NCBI RefSeq assembly: GCF_019969725.1
Contig: NZ_JAHXYW010000013.1
Location: 62,001-126,000, forward strand
Length of the DNA stretch: 64,000 nt
Source: Neobacillus bataviensis
Lineage (GTDB): Bacteria > Bacillota > Bacilli > Bacillales_B > DSM-18226
Direction: 5' to 3'
Shown here: positions 63,822-64,000 of the stretch, piece after piece
Layout of the letters: every line of letters begins with the position of its first letter
How positions within the stretch are numbered: the stretch's first letter is position 1
The notes under the pieces: model-generated
Told to the model about the DNA's origin: nothing
Seen by the model: the letters and a program-made list of their open reading frames with translations, nothing else
Database searches by the model: none
Translations under genes and position numbers: made by a program

Positions 63822-64000
63822 ATGCGCAGGAATTCTCGAAGGTTAGTCGTTTTGGTTATAGGAATTTTTTGTTCATTTCTACTAAGCGGTTGTGGAATTT
63901 TATTTTCTAATGAACTAATCGTCAATCGTTATGCGGATGCGCTGCTAACGAAAAATAATGAACTACAATTTCGTTTCAGGATTAACAATGAAATCCTTGA
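63822..64000 (+). CDS. Lipoprotein, N-terminal part (runs off the window)
   Basis: Begins MRRNSRRLVVLVIGIFCSFLLSGCGILF: basic head, hydrophobic core and lipobox LSGC, so the mature protein should be lipid-anchored on the outside of the membrane from Cys24. AAAGGAGTG ribosome site. The mature part (SNELIVNRYADALLTKNNELQFRFRINNEIL) is too short for a family call. The stop codon is beyond the window. Confidence 0.85.
   Translation, partial: MRRNSRRLVVLVIGIFCSFLLSGCGILFSNELIVNRYADALLTKNNELQFRFRINNEIL

Overview
The window is low-GC chromosomal DNA of an endospore-forming Bacillaceae (Bacillus or Neobacillus type; the genus is an inference). Support comes from SspD-type SASP, Spo0E-like phosphatase, a KinD-like kinase, SigI/RsgI, LutABC, S-box riboswitches, CtsR boxes, cre-like sites and a gene order that in parts follows B. 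subtilis (sigI-rsgI-sspD; mtnK/mtnE/mtnWXBD-spo0E; kinD-mhqR...clpE-ykvI...ykvS...ptsHI). No rRNA, tRNA, CRISPR array, prophage, transposase or defence system was found. It is mostly a housekeeping and metabolic region with several unusual insertions relative to B. subtilis.

Layout. 0-6.3 kb: remnants of a DUF6230/DUF6114 locus and a 5'-truncated GAF-LuxR regulator meeting at a junction near 785-800, then uppP, a GDPD phosphodiesterase, two YjcZ-like micropeptides, a DUF1232 protein, an FtsH paralogue and a small orphan. 6.4-13.8 kb: prfC, an acyl/aldehyde-type SDR + ALDH + membrane protein group, then sigI-rsgI and sspD. 13.9-20.4 kb: glycolate oxidase glcDF with its CdaR-type regulator, DUF3905 and two tiny ORFs, and a B12-binding radical SAM enzyme. 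20.7-26.6 kb: lactate module lutP / lutR / lutABC, with an identical 13-bp inverted repeat in front of lutP and lutA. 26.9-30.2 kb: a two-gene, doubly fused 2-oxoacid:ferredoxin oxidoreductase. 30.3-37.1 kb: ArsR regulator and the methionine salvage genes mtnK, mtnE, mtnWXBD with two SAM riboswitches; mtnA is not here. 37.2-49.9 kb: a MITE-like repeat, Spo0E-like protein, ZIP transporter, the FixABCX electron-bifurcating complex, hemerythrin, KinD-like kinase, MhqR-like regulator, M3 peptidase and clpE. 50-64 kb: ykvI, CPBP protease, small genes, a MoxR-DUF58-DUF4129-like operon, glpK, glpD, ptsHI, a second internally deleted MITE copy, azoR, an atypical SDR and the start of a lipoprotein.

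Functional theme. Much of the accessory content concerns oxidation of small organic acids and electron routing: lactate (LutABC), glycolate (GlcDF), a pyruvate-type oxidoreductase that should reduce ferredoxin, and FixABCX, which can also generate reduced ferredoxin. Cre-like CcpA sites in front of lutP, fixA, glpK and the MoxR operon suggest that these are switched on together when preferred sugars run out; the ptsHI genes that feed that signalling are in the same window. The most noteworthy points are the ferredoxin-based pair (doubly fused POR and FixABCX) without any nif gene, the MITE family with one full and one internally deleted copy, and the gene-fragment junction at about 0.79 kb.
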